Shown here piece after piece: positions 50,801 to 62,984 of a DNA stretch of 64,000 bases. The notes under the pieces are model-generated. The model ran no database searches. It saw only the letters and a list, made by a program, of their open reading frames with translations, and was not told the origin of the DNA. The first letter of the stretch is position 1, and each line of letters begins with the position of its first letter. The stretch comes from Bugula neritina. Taxonomy: Eukaryota; Bryozoa; Gymnolaemata; Cheilostomatida; Bugulidae. The DNA lies in NCBI GenBank assembly GCA_964035545.1, contig OZ037773.1:9277751-9341750 (forward strand), written 5' to 3'. The translations under genes and the position numbers were made by a program.

Positions 50801-52765
50801 TGAAATTCACACTAACCTGACCAGTCAGGTGAGCTAAGTTCACATTAACTTCTTCTGCATGGTAAGGATTATAGCTAATGAAAGATGCAAAACTTCTATA
50901 TATACCGTACAGATTAGGTTCAATTGTAATCAATGGTGTGAATGAGGGGGCCTCGGGGGGGGGGGGGGGGTACAAGTATTCCACCATTTTCTCTATGACC
51001 TTAAGACCACTGCTAATAATAGTTGACTGTACATAATTAGTATATAACAAATTTATTGAAAAGTTAATCTTATATTAAGCAAAGTTATTGCAATGATAAT
51101 TTTAGTGAAATCAAAAAAGCTACAATAATAAAGTAGTTTTTAAAAATGTTGTCTTTTAAGTTCTATTTTGATCGATAATCTAGTCAATGCTATTATAAGC
51201 TCAAGATCATCCTTTTCATTCGAGAATGTGAACTGTATAGAAACATTTCGAATTGATAGGGAATGTTACATGTGTTGAACCGTGAAATACAAAATCCAGA
51301 GCATGAGAGATTTGGAGTTAGTGCCTTTATCATAATGACTCATGGGACTGAGAACTTTCTCTATGCATGGTACAGATAGTCGCCCTGTCAAACTGTCGGA
51401 CATCTTGGATCTTATGTCTCCATACGAATTCAAAGCCATGGCTGGTAAACCTAAGATGGTTGTCATCCAGGCCTGTTCAGGTGGTGAGTTTGATCAGAAT
51501 CAAAGAATCATTGAACTAGTCCTTTCTCAAATTTTAATTTTGGGTTGGCTCTTATACATCTATGCTTACATATCTACTTACATATATACTTACATCTATA
51601 TACATACACCTGTACTTTGTCTTGCAGACAGGCCAGACAGTCTAGGCTTCTTTACAGAGGACTCTCCAAGCGGTGCTGGAGCAACTTTCAATGATGTCAA
51701 ACAGAAATCTGATCCATTTCCTGGAGATCACTTGTCTACTGATGACTTGTTCTTGTTGAAAGCCAGTTTTCTTAGTAAGAACACAATAATACCTGATGAA
51801 GTTAACTAGCACACAAAACTTAACATTAGATAATTAACACTGAACATATTATAACAATATAATCATTATATATACATATATGTATGCAACTTATTATGTT
51901 AAAAGTGGACTTGTTTAACCTTCTCAAAACTGACAATATTTTAAGTAACACAGTCGGTATGCTTCATGTGTTGCAGGTTTCCGTTCAGCAAGACATACTC
52001 GCCAGGGTAGTTGGTTGATCAGAGCTCTGGTGTGTTCACTGTACAATCACAGCCGTGATGAGGATATTGAGACTATCTTCAGAAAAGTGAGTGATATCTG
52101 TATTAATAAGTTTGTGATAGTTATACTAGCAGAGAGTTTAGCAATGCATCTTTTCTTTTAAACAAGTGAATGAATATTGATTAGGCTGCATATAGTTGCG
52201 GGTTTTTTGTATCAAAAATGCATGATAGCTTCATATTATAACCTAAAGTAAACAATCATCTTTTAAGAACTCTAAGTGAAATTTTTGAGAGTGCTTTCTA
52301 TACTTTTTACTATAACTGTAAAGAGGTAATATATAGTAACTTATAGTAAATGTGAATTTGGCACTTGTTATATATCACTGCTTTTCTTACTTTCCCATTG
52401 CAAAAGAAGTACCACTTTGCTATGCATGCTATTCAATAGCCATGGTGCAGATTTAACCTTTAACAAATTATGTCAGCGTTTGAATCAATAGCAATGTTGA
52501 ATGAACTTTTACTTCCACCTGTAGTATGAAAAATTTCCCTATTATAATAACTAAATAGAGATGTAAAACCAAGCTTACATTTCGTATTAGCAGAATAAAA
52601 TGAAATTATTCTTTACAGGTAAAGAATATTGTCAGAGCAAAGAGTATCAAAGCATCTAAAAAAGACAGCCATTTAGGAGGACAGCAACCAACTTTTGAGA
52701 GTTTTCCACCAAAGGGAAGACAACTTTGCTTGTTTCCTAGGTTCAGTCCTCCACAAACTGAGTGA
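47811..52765 (+). pseudogene. Ankyrin-repeat/caspase fusion 2, frameshifted in the large subunit
   Basis: Seven exons: 47811-49551, 50122-50294, 50634-50828, 51260-51483, 51628-51774, 51977-52086, 52619-52765. The order is a leader, about 13 ankyrin repeats, an acidic linker (ITEEDIVEKYLNE), a caspase large subunit (GRCLIINNRDF, MTHG, QACSG) and small subunit (TDDLFLL, SFRSARHTRQGSWLIRAL, GGQQPTFESF). Phases agree everywhere except in exon 4, where about 4 bp (GCAT near 51364) are inserted relative to gene 3, just after the catalytic His. This brings a stop (TAG at 51377-51379) before the catalytic Cys. Without the insertion the protein would be about 910 residues. The rest is undamaged, so this is either a very young pseudogene, a polymorphism or a sequencing error. 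The truncated product would keep the ankyrin repeats. Possible AATAAA at 53113-53118. Confidence 0.8.
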
Positions 52766-53631
52766 AAGCTATAAAGAGAAAAGATTTAGTAAATCTGTTT
52801 GTATAAATCAAACTGTTAAACTTGAAATCACTTGCAGTAGTCTTTTTAATAAAAGTCACACATTCGGTGTCTGGCAGCTCATTTATGTATCTTTACTAAC
52901 AATGACAATTATTAATTGAGTTTGTTTTAGTATTTACGAGTTTTATATTCTATTCCCACCTTGTTTTGTTTCTTTATATTTGTTACTGTACATGCTGACA
53001 ATGGCAGCAACAGTATTAGCTGCGTGCATGCCTTAAATATCATATTGCATATAATATATACTGTTTAAAAACATACGTAGCTGGGTTCCTTTTTTATGCC
53101 CATGTAAGCCTTAATAAAGCTTTCCAAAACCTTTGATGGATGTTGTGAGAAAGTTTTAATAAAGAAAATATAATTTTTTTCCAGTTGAATTTACAAAAAC
53201 AAACTTAAAAAAAAATCAAATTTCATACGGGAATACGTGAATAATTTTGAGAACAGCATTGGTCACAGTGGCTATAGAGTTATCCCCCCTAACTAGAGCA
53301 AACGGCGAGAAGTTATGATCTATATCAGAAAGATATCTCTCTGGCTGTAACATACATTATGTGATTATAATGTTATTTTGGAAGACAGAAAAGGCAATTC
53401 CAAAAATTTTGTAGCCAAGTGCTATAGTTACAAATTAGCAACACATATACTGTATAACATTTAGAAGCTGGGAAAACCTACTGAATATGCCGTGGAATAT
53501 TGATAGAAAAATGATTTTGAAGCAGCTATTGGTAGCTGGAGGGAGAAGTTGCAATTATAGAAACTGATAATACAGGCATGAAAGCCCTAGGGCAAAAATA
53601 GAACATTAATTTACATAATACAGTCGATAAT
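52766..53631. other. 3' UTR and spacer after fusion gene 2
   Basis: There are no exons. It contains AATAAA signals at 53113 and about 53156. The whole stretch is matched by 62111-62980 after gene 3 at high identity, so it belongs to the duplicated block. Confidence 0.6.
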
Positions 53632-54393
53632 CACGGGCTTTCCATGTACCGATCTCAGATCGATCTCGCTGAGATCGATCTGAGAAATGTGCTCAGATCG
53701 ATCGTTTTTCCATGAGAGTGTCAGATCGATCTCTCAAAGTTGCCTCCTCTTAAGTGAAGGATACTTTAAAATCATAATTTGTTCACCTATTTGAGTGATT
53801 AAAGCTACTACTGTTGAAAACGAGATGGTTGTAGCCTAAAATTTAATCCCAGCTATAAACTATACGCAGCAAAGCTTTCAGTGTATGGTAATTTGGCCAA
53901 TTTAAAATAATTAATTTTAATTTTTTAGCTTGACAGCTTATATAAAATTAATGGCTGTCTTGCAGATTATTAATAAACTTACAGGACTCTTGGGCTTAAA
54001 ATTACAAAGAAAATAGCTAATGAAACTAAGTTTTAATAGTCATTTAAATTCGATTTAAATTCTCCCATTTTTTTACCTTCTACTGCATATAATTGAGTTT
54101 TCTTAATCATTGTACTGAAAGTCAAAGTTTTGGCATCTGAAAAGGTGGCTATCATAATTATTTAATACTTTGCTTAGTAATTATCAATAACTTATCATTT
54201 TTATTAGCAGACAACATTGTAGCGCTCAATCTTTTTCTACTTCTCAGATCAATCTTTCGTCTTTCCATGGTCTTATTGACATGAGATCGATCTGAGTTCG
54301 AGCTCCACAGACCGACCAGCGTCGGTCTTTGGCGTCTTTCCATAGATCCATCTCGCTGAGATCGATCTGAGATCGGTACACGGAAAGCCGGTG
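53632..54393. mobile_element. 762-bp non-autonomous DNA transposon with TIRs
   Basis: The ends are inverted repeats of about 30 bp: CACGGGCTTTCCATGTACCG at the left, and the right end reads CACCGGCTTTCCGTGTACCG on the other strand. Both continue into ATCTCAGATC. The flanks carry a 3-bp duplication, AAT (53629-53631 and 54394-54396). The paralogous site near 62981-62990 (GATAATATTA) is empty, which proves the boundaries. Sub-terminal AGATCGATCT palindromes recur. CAC termini with a 3-bp duplication fit CACTA-like or Harbinger-like elements, but no transposase is present. Confidence 0.88.
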
Positions 54394-55196
54394 AATATTA
54401 CCTCAGTAACTGTAGTAATTATGAATGGAAAGTTTATGCAAAGTGATCAGAAAAGCTATCATTTAGGGGTCATGTGAAGTGCTATTATAATATAACAGAC
54501 TCTAAACATTGTTTCTGAGGTGAGAAGAGCCATTGAGCTACAGTCGCTACTGCATTTCTTTTGAAAGCTCGTATAAAGCTCTGCTGTTATTATATATAGA
54601 ACAATGTCCAATGAACAAACCAATATTCCATCTAGAAGAATTCCCACCATTAGACAACACAGATATCATTTATTAGGTTAAAGAATTGAAATATAATAAA
54701 TGTGCATAATATTAAATTAAAATATAATATTATACTGAGTTTTAGCTATTCAATAATTTGATCTTAGAAATTAAAGTGATTGCAGAAGGGAAGGTTTTGG
54801 AAAGCCTCCCTTCTCAATATTGCTAGTTAAATTTGAATTGTTATCCAGAGTGACCAAAATTACAATAACAATACTTTATATTTTTTATAACTATTCCTAC
54901 TGCATAGTGATTTTATGCCATTAAATGAAAAACAAACATTTAAAAACTACTACAGGAAATGCTGGCTGTGGTGAAACAAGAAACCCAGAGTTCAGAGTAT
55001 GAAGCGTTAGGGGTCAGTGCCCTATAGTGATCATGTCACATGGAACCAAGAACCAACTCTATGGTACAGACAACTGTCCTGTTCAACTTACAGACCTGCT
55101 CTCTCTCATTTCTTCAAATGCATTCCAAGTGATGGCCAACAAGCCCAAGATTGTTGTTATCCAGGCAGACTATATAGAGGTATACTTGAAGCGCTA

Positions 55197-55290
55197 AAAT
55201 AAAACTCAGGCAAATTTATAGCAGCTGTCCCTGTGAGAGAAACCCTTGATGGAAGAGGTTTTTGTTAAAGCTTGCTAAGAGCTTGAAGCG
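55197..55290 (-). mobile_element. Truncated SINE copy with target duplication
   Basis: Relative to gene 1 (45228-45240), about 95 bp are inserted, flanked by CTTGAAGC on both sides. The inserted DNA (AATTTATAGCAGCTGTCCCTGTGAG...) matches the reversed tail of the SINE at 1795-1890. The same insertion occurs at 63778-63880, so it predates the block duplication. Confidence 0.65.
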
Positions 55291-55724
55291 GTAGAATGCC
55301 AAACTATATATAATGTAGGATTTTTATACTTTTAGAAAAGTTTGAAACCTATTGATATATGCAGGATGCACCCTGAAAAAATCTTTCCATCTCGGCCTAA
55401 ATGTGCTATATTAAGCTAAAGTGCATATTATTTCTCCACACACGACTTACATGCATAACACATTTTTAATATATTGATATTATTCATTGTAGACTGCAGA
55501 CCTGATGCTTTAGACTTTAGAGCAATCTCCAAATTCTAGTGAAGCAATTCAACAACCACATCTTTTGTTTGAAAAGAGCTTAGCTACTGACGACTTGTTT
55601 TTTTGCAAGCAAGCTGGAATGGTAAATTTATACTGCTCACAACAACATTGACCTATTTCAAGGTTTTGGTACACAACAGCACAGCTGCAGCAATATCTTA
55701 TCCTTCTCTTTATTTCATTCTTTA

Positions 55725-56365
55725 ATAAATATATTCCTCCCGTTTCATTTCTCCATGACTCTGTGATAAGTTCAGTAAGCCTCAGTATAAGCTCCGCACC
55801 ACCTTTCTTCAACAGCTCAAGATAAATACCATCAACTCCTGTTGACTTCCTGTCAGAGAGTGCATTTACAGCTCTCATAACCTCTGTGACATCGAAACAT
55901 TCATTCATCCATTCCTGGGTTGGCTGCTGGTGTATGTGACTGGTGATGTCAGGGTCCACATTTCCTGTTTCATTTAGGAGTGTTTGAAAATAATATACTC
56001 TGTCCATCTCTGCATCAAGTCGTCTCTCTGGGTGAGGAGGGTGTGGCTGTCCTTGTCAAACAGTTGGTCTGGGTAGTTTACGGGTGGACCTCAGACTGCC
56101 CTCATGTTTTCATAGAAGCCTCTCATGTCATTTTGGTTAGCTAGTTCTTGCAGTTCAGCTGGCTTGTCTTGCCACCATTTGTTCTTTAGTTCACGCCATT
56201 TCTTTTGAAGTGCTCGGTTATATTCCTTGTACTTTCCTTTAGTTTTCCTGGTCGATCGGTTCGTGACAACGGAACGTGCTAAGTTCCTCTCACTTAATAG
56301 GTCTTGTAGTTCTATGGAGTGTTCATCAAACCAGTCCTCGTGTTTTCTGCCAACAGTGCCTGTGA
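55725..56365 (-). mobile_element. Non-LTR retrotransposon (LINE) ORF2 fragment
   Basis: On the minus strand it encodes the linker between endonuclease and reverse transcriptase (EDWFDEHSIELQDLL, KYKEYNRALQKKWRELK, KWWQDKPAELQ, NDMRGFYENM) and the start of the RT domain (HQQPTQEWMNECFDVTEV, ALSDRKSTGVDGIYLELLKK, LTELITESW). A frameshift lies near 55995 and at least one stop interrupts it. It resembles Jockey/CR1/L2-type elements. Both ends are missing, including the usual 3' end, so it is an internal fragment inside the caspase relic. Confidence 0.75.
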
Positions 56366-56420
56366 TAGAGTTCTGGAAACCATATTTAAATAGGTGGAAT
56401 GTTTAATTTAGTGCTCTCTA

Positions 56421-57282
56421 ATATATTAAATATTAAATAATGTTGGCTAAATTGTACTCAACATGTAGATGATTAACAATCAAATGTTATAATATATTAT
56501 ATAATATCCATGCACAATGCTATTATAAAGTATTTAGTACTTTTTAGTACTAGTATATTATAACATACGAAGAGACCAAACTGGCCATGATTTTATATAC
56601 TGTACTTACTTTATACTGAGCAGTATTGATTGATACTATAGAAATGTTATTATAACATTCACTATACATATATATAGCAACCAAAAGATGCTACGTGAAA
56701 CATGTTCAATAAGTTATAGTAGTAAAATACTTCAATAGAAAGTTCAGTGTTCATGTAAACCACATATACTAGGCTTAGAAAACGGCTTAGAATGAACAAT
56801 ATGCTTTGATGAACAAAGAAATGGTTGAACTAAGATTTCAATAACTTATATAATCATTCTTTGTTTGTGAAATTTTGAAAAGATTTTGTTATAATTGATT
56901 AGCTTTGATTGTTAACAGTGATCGGCGAATGTTATGTTATGTAAACCACATAGCTAGGCTAGGCACAGAACACTTACAAAGAAACATAGAAATGAATAAC
57001 AAAGGGGTGATTGTACTTATATATAATTTAGTATTCTATACAATCTTTGTTATTGACTTTTGAATTTACTACAAATTATTCTTATAGTTGCTTAGCTTTG
57101 ATCGTTGAAAACTATTATTGATTTTTTATTTTGTATTGGCAAGTTTTATACCACTAGCACTCTGGTTTAAAACAGTTTAAAGCTATATTGGAGCTTGTTA
57201 AGGTACAAAAGAATATATATACAACTGTGATTGCTTGTAAGTTGCATGTCATGGATTAGAGTGAAACATTTGAAGAAACAAA
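56421..57282. other. Spacer and promoter region before fusion gene 3
   Basis: AT-rich with no exon. The part adjoining the ATG at 57283 parallels the DNA before gene 2. It is likely to hold the promoter; no single motif is distinctive. Confidence 0.4.
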
Positions 57283-60200
57283 ATGTCTGCCAATGAGTTA
57301 CACACTCTGATAGACGATAGAGACAAGTTTGAAGAACAACTTCTAATGCTGCCTGTTGAAGACAGGTTTGAAGCTTTAAGAGAAGAGATTGGGGAAGAAA
57401 GCCAAACGGTGTTGCATATTGCAGCGACTAATGACTTAACACATATTCTAAAGTTAGTTATTGACAATGTGACAGAAGAGAGTCTGTTAGAATTGCTGAT
57501 GATTCAAGATGAAGATGGAAGTACACCAGTACACTATGCTGCCAGGGGTAATTATACAGGGCACATCCAGTGTATTGTAGATTCTATACCAGAAGAACAT
57601 TTGTGCAAAGTGTTTGCTATGAAGAATGAAACTGGAAACACAGCTGTTCACTGGGCAGTTGGAAATAGTAACACAGATATGTTGCAGTGTTTGTTCAAAT
57701 CCTTACCTCCAAACCAGATAGGTGAATTACTCAACATACAGAATCACAGTGGCAACACAGCTTTACACACTGCAGCAGATAGTGATAGTTTGGAAACTAT
57801 AGAAACTTTGCTCAAGAGCCTGAAGAATGCGACTGATTTAGAGAGACTTTTAGAAACAACAAATGAAGAAGGAAGGACTGCTATTTATTATATGGTAACT
57901 AAGAACCATTGTGATATAATAAAGTGGATGACAAGCACTTTGGATATGAACTTGCTAGAGAAACTGCTTAGCATACAAAATCAATCTGAATTCACTGCAG
58001 TTCATTGTGCAGCATTAAATGGCCATACCAACATAATGAGATGCATAGCAGAAACATTGTCGGAATCTATGTTATTTAGGCTGCTTAGTATTAAATATGA
58101 TGATGGTTGGACATGTGTTCACAAAGCAGTAATGGGTGGTCACACAGATATGATAAGATGCATAACAGAAAAGCTGCCAGAATCTGTGTTATCTAGGTTG
58201 TTTAATATTAAAACCAAAGATGGCCTTACATGTTTTCACCTCGCAGCAATGGAAGGTCATGCTGAGATTGTCGACTGCATATCAAATTCACTAACGAATA
58301 CGGAGCTAAAAAAAATACTTGCTAATCCAAATAAAGTTGGACAGACAGCAATGCACTTTGCGGCTGAATCTAATAAGAAAATGGTAGTGAGCAGCATCTT
58401 TGAATTTCTCCCAAAAGATGAAATTTTGGAAGTTATCTTTGGGAAAAACAACAAAAAAAACACACCATTCCATTTGGCAGTGATGAGTGGTCACACTGAA
58501 ACTTTGAAACTTATGATCCGTTTTCTCTCAGTTGAAAATCTGTTGAGTTTGCTGGAGATAGAAGACTCGGACTCTTTAACTCCTCTACACATTATAGCAG
58601 GAAATGGACATGCATTGGCATTAGAAGTCATTTCCTGCCATTTACCTGTTACTAGCTTATATGAAATGTTCACTGCTAACAGAAACCAGTGGAATGAAAC
58701 AGTGGCTCATATTGCAGCTGATAAAGGTCATGTCGAAGTTTTGGAAGTGGTTTTCAAAAACCTGTCATCAGAGGAAACTTTACAGCTGCTAGAAAAGAAA
58801 AATGATGATAGAAAAACAGCACTAGACCTAGCAAAAATAGCTAAACACACAGAAGCAGTAACTTTTATTAGAGAAAGTCAGAAAAAGGCGGAAAGAGCCA
58901 TCTCAGGTATATGTCTATTGTAAAATATAAAAAATCATGCTCTCTAAATGTTAAAGCATTATTTTTAAAACTTAATTGACTATCATTAAAGATATTCTTA
59001 TGTAATAGTGAGTTGGTGATAGCATAGATATTATGCCACATTGCATGTATGAGATATCTCACTGAAATATTATATATGCTACTAGTGAAGATTGTCTCAA
59101 TCACAGAACTATATAAGCCTGCACACAGTAAAATAAATTCTTTTGAAATAAAATCAAAACATGAAAGTAAAATGGCCATTTTCATGGCTCTAGCCTATAA
59201 GCTATATTTATTAAAAGTTTATATAGTATCTTTTAAAGCATTATATACTTGTATTTTCTAATATATGCCATTGTTTACAAGAACATTTGAAACTTTTCAA
59301 AACACAATTAATTCGCAAATATCTTATTTTATTACTAAAATATGCATGACTTCCTATCTTTTAAAATAATTCAGGTATAACTCATGAAGAAATTTTTAAG
59401 GTTAGAGTTCAACTGTGAAACTAAATAAATATAAAATATAGATTTTGATTAAAATGGCAAAAATAATTTACCAATATTTATTAATTTACTAAAATTTACT
59501 AAAGAAGATAATGTTTTAGACTGCACAGCTACTCTTGAAGCTAGTTCAACACTCCGACCTAATTGGCCAATCACAGAAGAGGACATAGTTGAGAAATATT
59601 TGAACGAGACAAATGTACATACAGATACCATCAACCTACCTCTAAGAACAAGTAGGCCTACACAACCAAACACAGAAGATATGTACGACTGCAAAAAGGT
59701 TTAGGGATTGACCTGCATTAAATTTTGATAAAAAATAAATATTTTTTCTATTTATGTGTATTATAACACCATTATTATAGTTTGGTTATGAAATTTAGTT
59801 TCTGGCAGTGCTATAGTTTAAATTATGTGTCATTTGACAGCTAATGTAGTTTTGTATATTGTACTCGTAGTTGTAAATCACTTATATAACTGCATTCTAT
59901 ATTGAGCACCTTTTTGACATAGCTGTGAACTGCGTTTAAGTAGACAGCTCTCAAGCTAAAAAAAATCAACTACTGAATGTATATTCACTGTTTTAGAAAT
60001 ATTACAAGATGACATCTCCCACCAGAGGAAGGTGTCTTATCATCAACAATAGAGACTTTAAAGCTCTCTCTGCACCAGACCAAGTAGAATTTGAAAAGAG
60101 GAAAGGTTCAGATGTTGATGTGGCAAACATTGTCAATGTCTTTACTCAGCTTAGTTTCATCTGTGAAGTTCACACTAACCTCTCCAGTGAGGTAAGCTAA

Positions 60201-61233
60201 GTTCACACCAAGCTCACCAGTAATTAAGATGTGGTAAGGGATATAGTGAATGAATGATGCAAAACTTCTATATATACCGAACAGATTAAGGGGTACGAGT
60301 ATTCCACCATTTTCTCTATGACCTTAGGACCACTGCTATAATACTAGTTTAGTAACAAAATTATTGAAAAGTTAATTTTATATTAGGCAAAGTTATTGCA
60401 ATGAAATAAAAAAAGCTACAGTAATGAAGTAGTTTTTAAAAATGTTGTCTTTTAAGTTCTATTTTGATCTAATCTTGTCAAGGCTATTATTAGCTCAAGG
60501 TCATCCTTTTTATTCTAAAAGGTGAAAATATGAAATGCGTAGAAATATTTTGAATTTGTAGGGAATGTTCCGTGTCTTGAACTGCGAAATACAAAATCCA
60601 GAACATGAGAGATTCGGAGTTAGTGCCTTTATCATAATGACTCATGGGACTGAAAACTCCATCTACGGTACAGATAGTCGCCCTGTCAAACTGTCAAAAA
60701 TCTTGGATCTTATGTCTCCATACGTATTCAAAGCCATGGCTGGTAAACCTAAGATAGTTGTCATCCAGGCCTGTTCTGGTGGTGAGTTTTATCAGAACTA
60801 AAGAATCATTGAACTGGTCCTTTCTCAAATTTTAATTCTGGGTTGACTCTTACAGATCTATGGTTACATATCTACATTATATGTATATACGTACATATAT
60901 ACTTATATATATACGTACATATATACTTATATATATACGTACATATATACTTACATATATACTTACATATATACTTACATCTATACATACACCTGTACTT
61001 TGTCTTGCAGACAGGCCAGACAGTCTAGGCTTCTTTACAGAGGACTCTCCAAGCGCTGGGGGAACTGTCAGTGATAGCAAATGGAAATCTGATCCATTTC
61101 CTGGAGATCACTTGTCTACTGATGACTTGTTCTTGTTGAGAGCCAGTTTTCTCAGTGAGTACAATCACATCTGATGGATTTAACTAGTGCTGAATGCTCA
61201 ACGTTAAATATAATTAATAATTTTAATAAAATA

Positions 61234-61297
<64 letters not shown>

Positions 61298-62110
61298 CTG
61301 CATGTTTCGTGTGTTGCAGGTTTCCGTTCAGCGAGACATACTCGTCAGGGTAGTTGGATGATCAGAGCTCTAGTTTGTTCACTGTACAATCACAGCTGTG
61401 ATGAGGATATTGAGACTATCTTCAGAAAAGTGAGTGATATCTGTATTAATAAGTTTGCAATATAGTTATACTATAGCAGAGGGTTTGGCAATGCATCTTT
61501 TCTTCTAAACAAGTGAATGAATATTGATTAGGCTGCATAGTTGCAGGTTTATTTGTATCAAACATGCATGATATAGCTTCATATAACTTAAAGTAAACAA
61601 ACATCTTTTAAGAACTCTGAGTGAAATATTTGAGGGTGCTTTCTATACTTTTTACTATAACTGTAAAGAGGTAATATAGTAACTTATAGTAAATGTGAAT
61701 TTGGCACTTGTTATATATCACTGCTTTTCTTACTTTCCCATTGCAAAAGCAGCGACACTTTGTTATATGCATGCTATTCAATAGCCATGGTGTAGATCTA
61801 ACCTTTAACAAATTATGTCAGCGTTTGACTCAATAGCAATGTTGAATGAACTTTTACTTCCAGCTGTAAGGTGAAAAAATTCATTATTATAATAAGTAAG
61901 TAGAGATGTAAAACCAAGCTTACACTTTGTATTAACAGAATAAAATGAAATTATTCTTTCCAGGTAAAAGATATTGTTAGAACAAAGAGTATTGAAGCAT
62001 CTAAAAAAGACAGCCATTTAGGAGGGCAACAACCAACTTTTGAGAGTTTTCCAACAAAGGGAAGACAGCTTTGCTTGTTTCCTAGATTCAGTCCTCCACA
62101 AACTGAGTGA
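57283..62110 (+). CDS. Ankyrin-repeat/caspase fusion 3, intact and predicted active
   Basis: Seven exons: 57283-58906, 59520-59698, 59997-60191, 60562-60781, 61011-61154, 61320-61429, 61964-62110, all phases consistent; about 872 residues. A leader (MSANELHTLIDDRDKFEEQL) precedes about 12 ankyrin repeats of roughly 39 residues, up to residue 541. An acidic linker (WPITEEDIVEKYLNE) follows, then the caspase. The large subunit has GRCLIINNRDF and RKGSDVD near residue 612-630, catalytic His in MTHG (about 694) and catalytic Cys in VVIQACSGG (about 737). The small subunit has TDDLFLL, the substrate-binding SFRSARH, QGSWMIRAL and GGQQPTF. Caspases are Asp-specific cysteine proteases of cell death and inflammation. 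Ankyrin repeats replace the usual CARD or DED prodomain, suggesting direct protein-ligand recognition (inference). Possible AATAAA at 62446-62451. Confidence 0.87.
60878..60982. repeat. TACATATATACTTA tandem repeats in gene 3 intron
   Basis: Units of ATATACGTACATATATACTT and ATATACTTACAT run in tandem directly before the polypyrimidine tract of the exon at 61011. The matching intron of gene 2 (51560-51605) has fewer units. Confidence 0.8.
61233..61294. repeat. (TA)n microsatellite in gene 3 intron
   Basis: About 31 TA units lie just before the acceptor of the exon at 61320. The corresponding gene 2 intron lacks the expansion. Confidence 0.9.
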
Positions 62111-62980
62111 AAGCTTAGAGAAAAAGTTTAGCAAATCTGTTTGCATAAACCAAACTGTTAAACTTGGAGTCACTTGCAGTAGTCTTCTTAATAAAAGTCA
62201 GGTGTTTGCTGCCTGGCAGCTCATTTATTTTATTAACAATGACAATTATTTATTTAGTTTGCTTTAGTATTCACAGACTTTGTATTCTATTTCCACTTTG
62301 TTTTGTTTGTTTATATTTGTTACTGTACATGCTGACAATGGCAGCAACAGTATTAGCTGCGTGTGCCTTAAATATCATATTGCATATAATATACTGTTTA
62401 AAAACATATGTAGCTGGTTTCCTTTTTTATGCCCATGTAAGCCTTAATAAAGTTTTCCAAAACCTTTGATGGATGTTGTGAGAAAGTTTTAATAAATAAA
62501 TATAATTTTTTTTTCAGTTGAATTTACAAAAACAAACTCAAAAAAAGAAAAATCAAATTTAATATGGGAAAAATACTTTGAATGATTTGTGAATAATTTT
62601 GAGAACAGCATTGGTCACAGTGGCTATAGAGTTATCCCCCCTAACTAGAGCAAACGGCGAGAAGTTGCGATCTATATTAGAAAGATATCTCTCTGACTAT
62701 AACATACATTATGTGATTATAATGTTATTTTGGAAGACAGAAAAGGCAGTTCCAAAAATTTTGTAGCCAAGTGCTATATAGTTACAAGGTACAACACATA
62801 CTGTATATATAACATTTAGAAGCTGGGAAAACCTACTGAATACCCCGGGGAATATTGATAGAAAAATGATTTTGGAGCAGCTATTGGTAGCTGGAGGGAG
62901 AAGTTGCAATTATAGAAACTGATACTACAGGCATGAAAGCCCTAGGGCAAACATAGAACATTAATTTACATAATACAGTC
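62111..62980. other. 3' UTR and spacer after fusion gene 3
   Basis: It has no exons and is highly similar to 52766-53631 after gene 2. It ends at the empty site that corresponds to the 762-bp transposon insertion in the other copy. Confidence 0.6.
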
Positions 62981-62984
62981 GATA

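Larger units (their letters stand above)
54397..56420 (+). pseudogene. Ankyrin-less caspase relic derived from a gene-1-like copy
   Basis: Homology to gene 1 begins in its third intron (about 44465) and includes exon 4 (54956 to about 55190), exon 5 (about 55498-55620) and a trace of exon 6 (56360-56395, CCTGTGATAGAG-TCTGGAAACC). Exon 4 has a 2-bp insertion (CCTATAGTG near 55020) giving a stop, and the catalytic position reads IQAD as in gene 1. The exon is shortened by a SINE insertion in the following intron, and a LINE fragment replaces DNA before exon 6. No ankyrin exon or large-subunit start is present. It is dead. Confidence 0.75.

Noticed and set aside
54158-54343. Minus-strand frame rich in Arg and Ser
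   Set aside because: It lies wholly inside the 762-bp transposon and has no transposase features.
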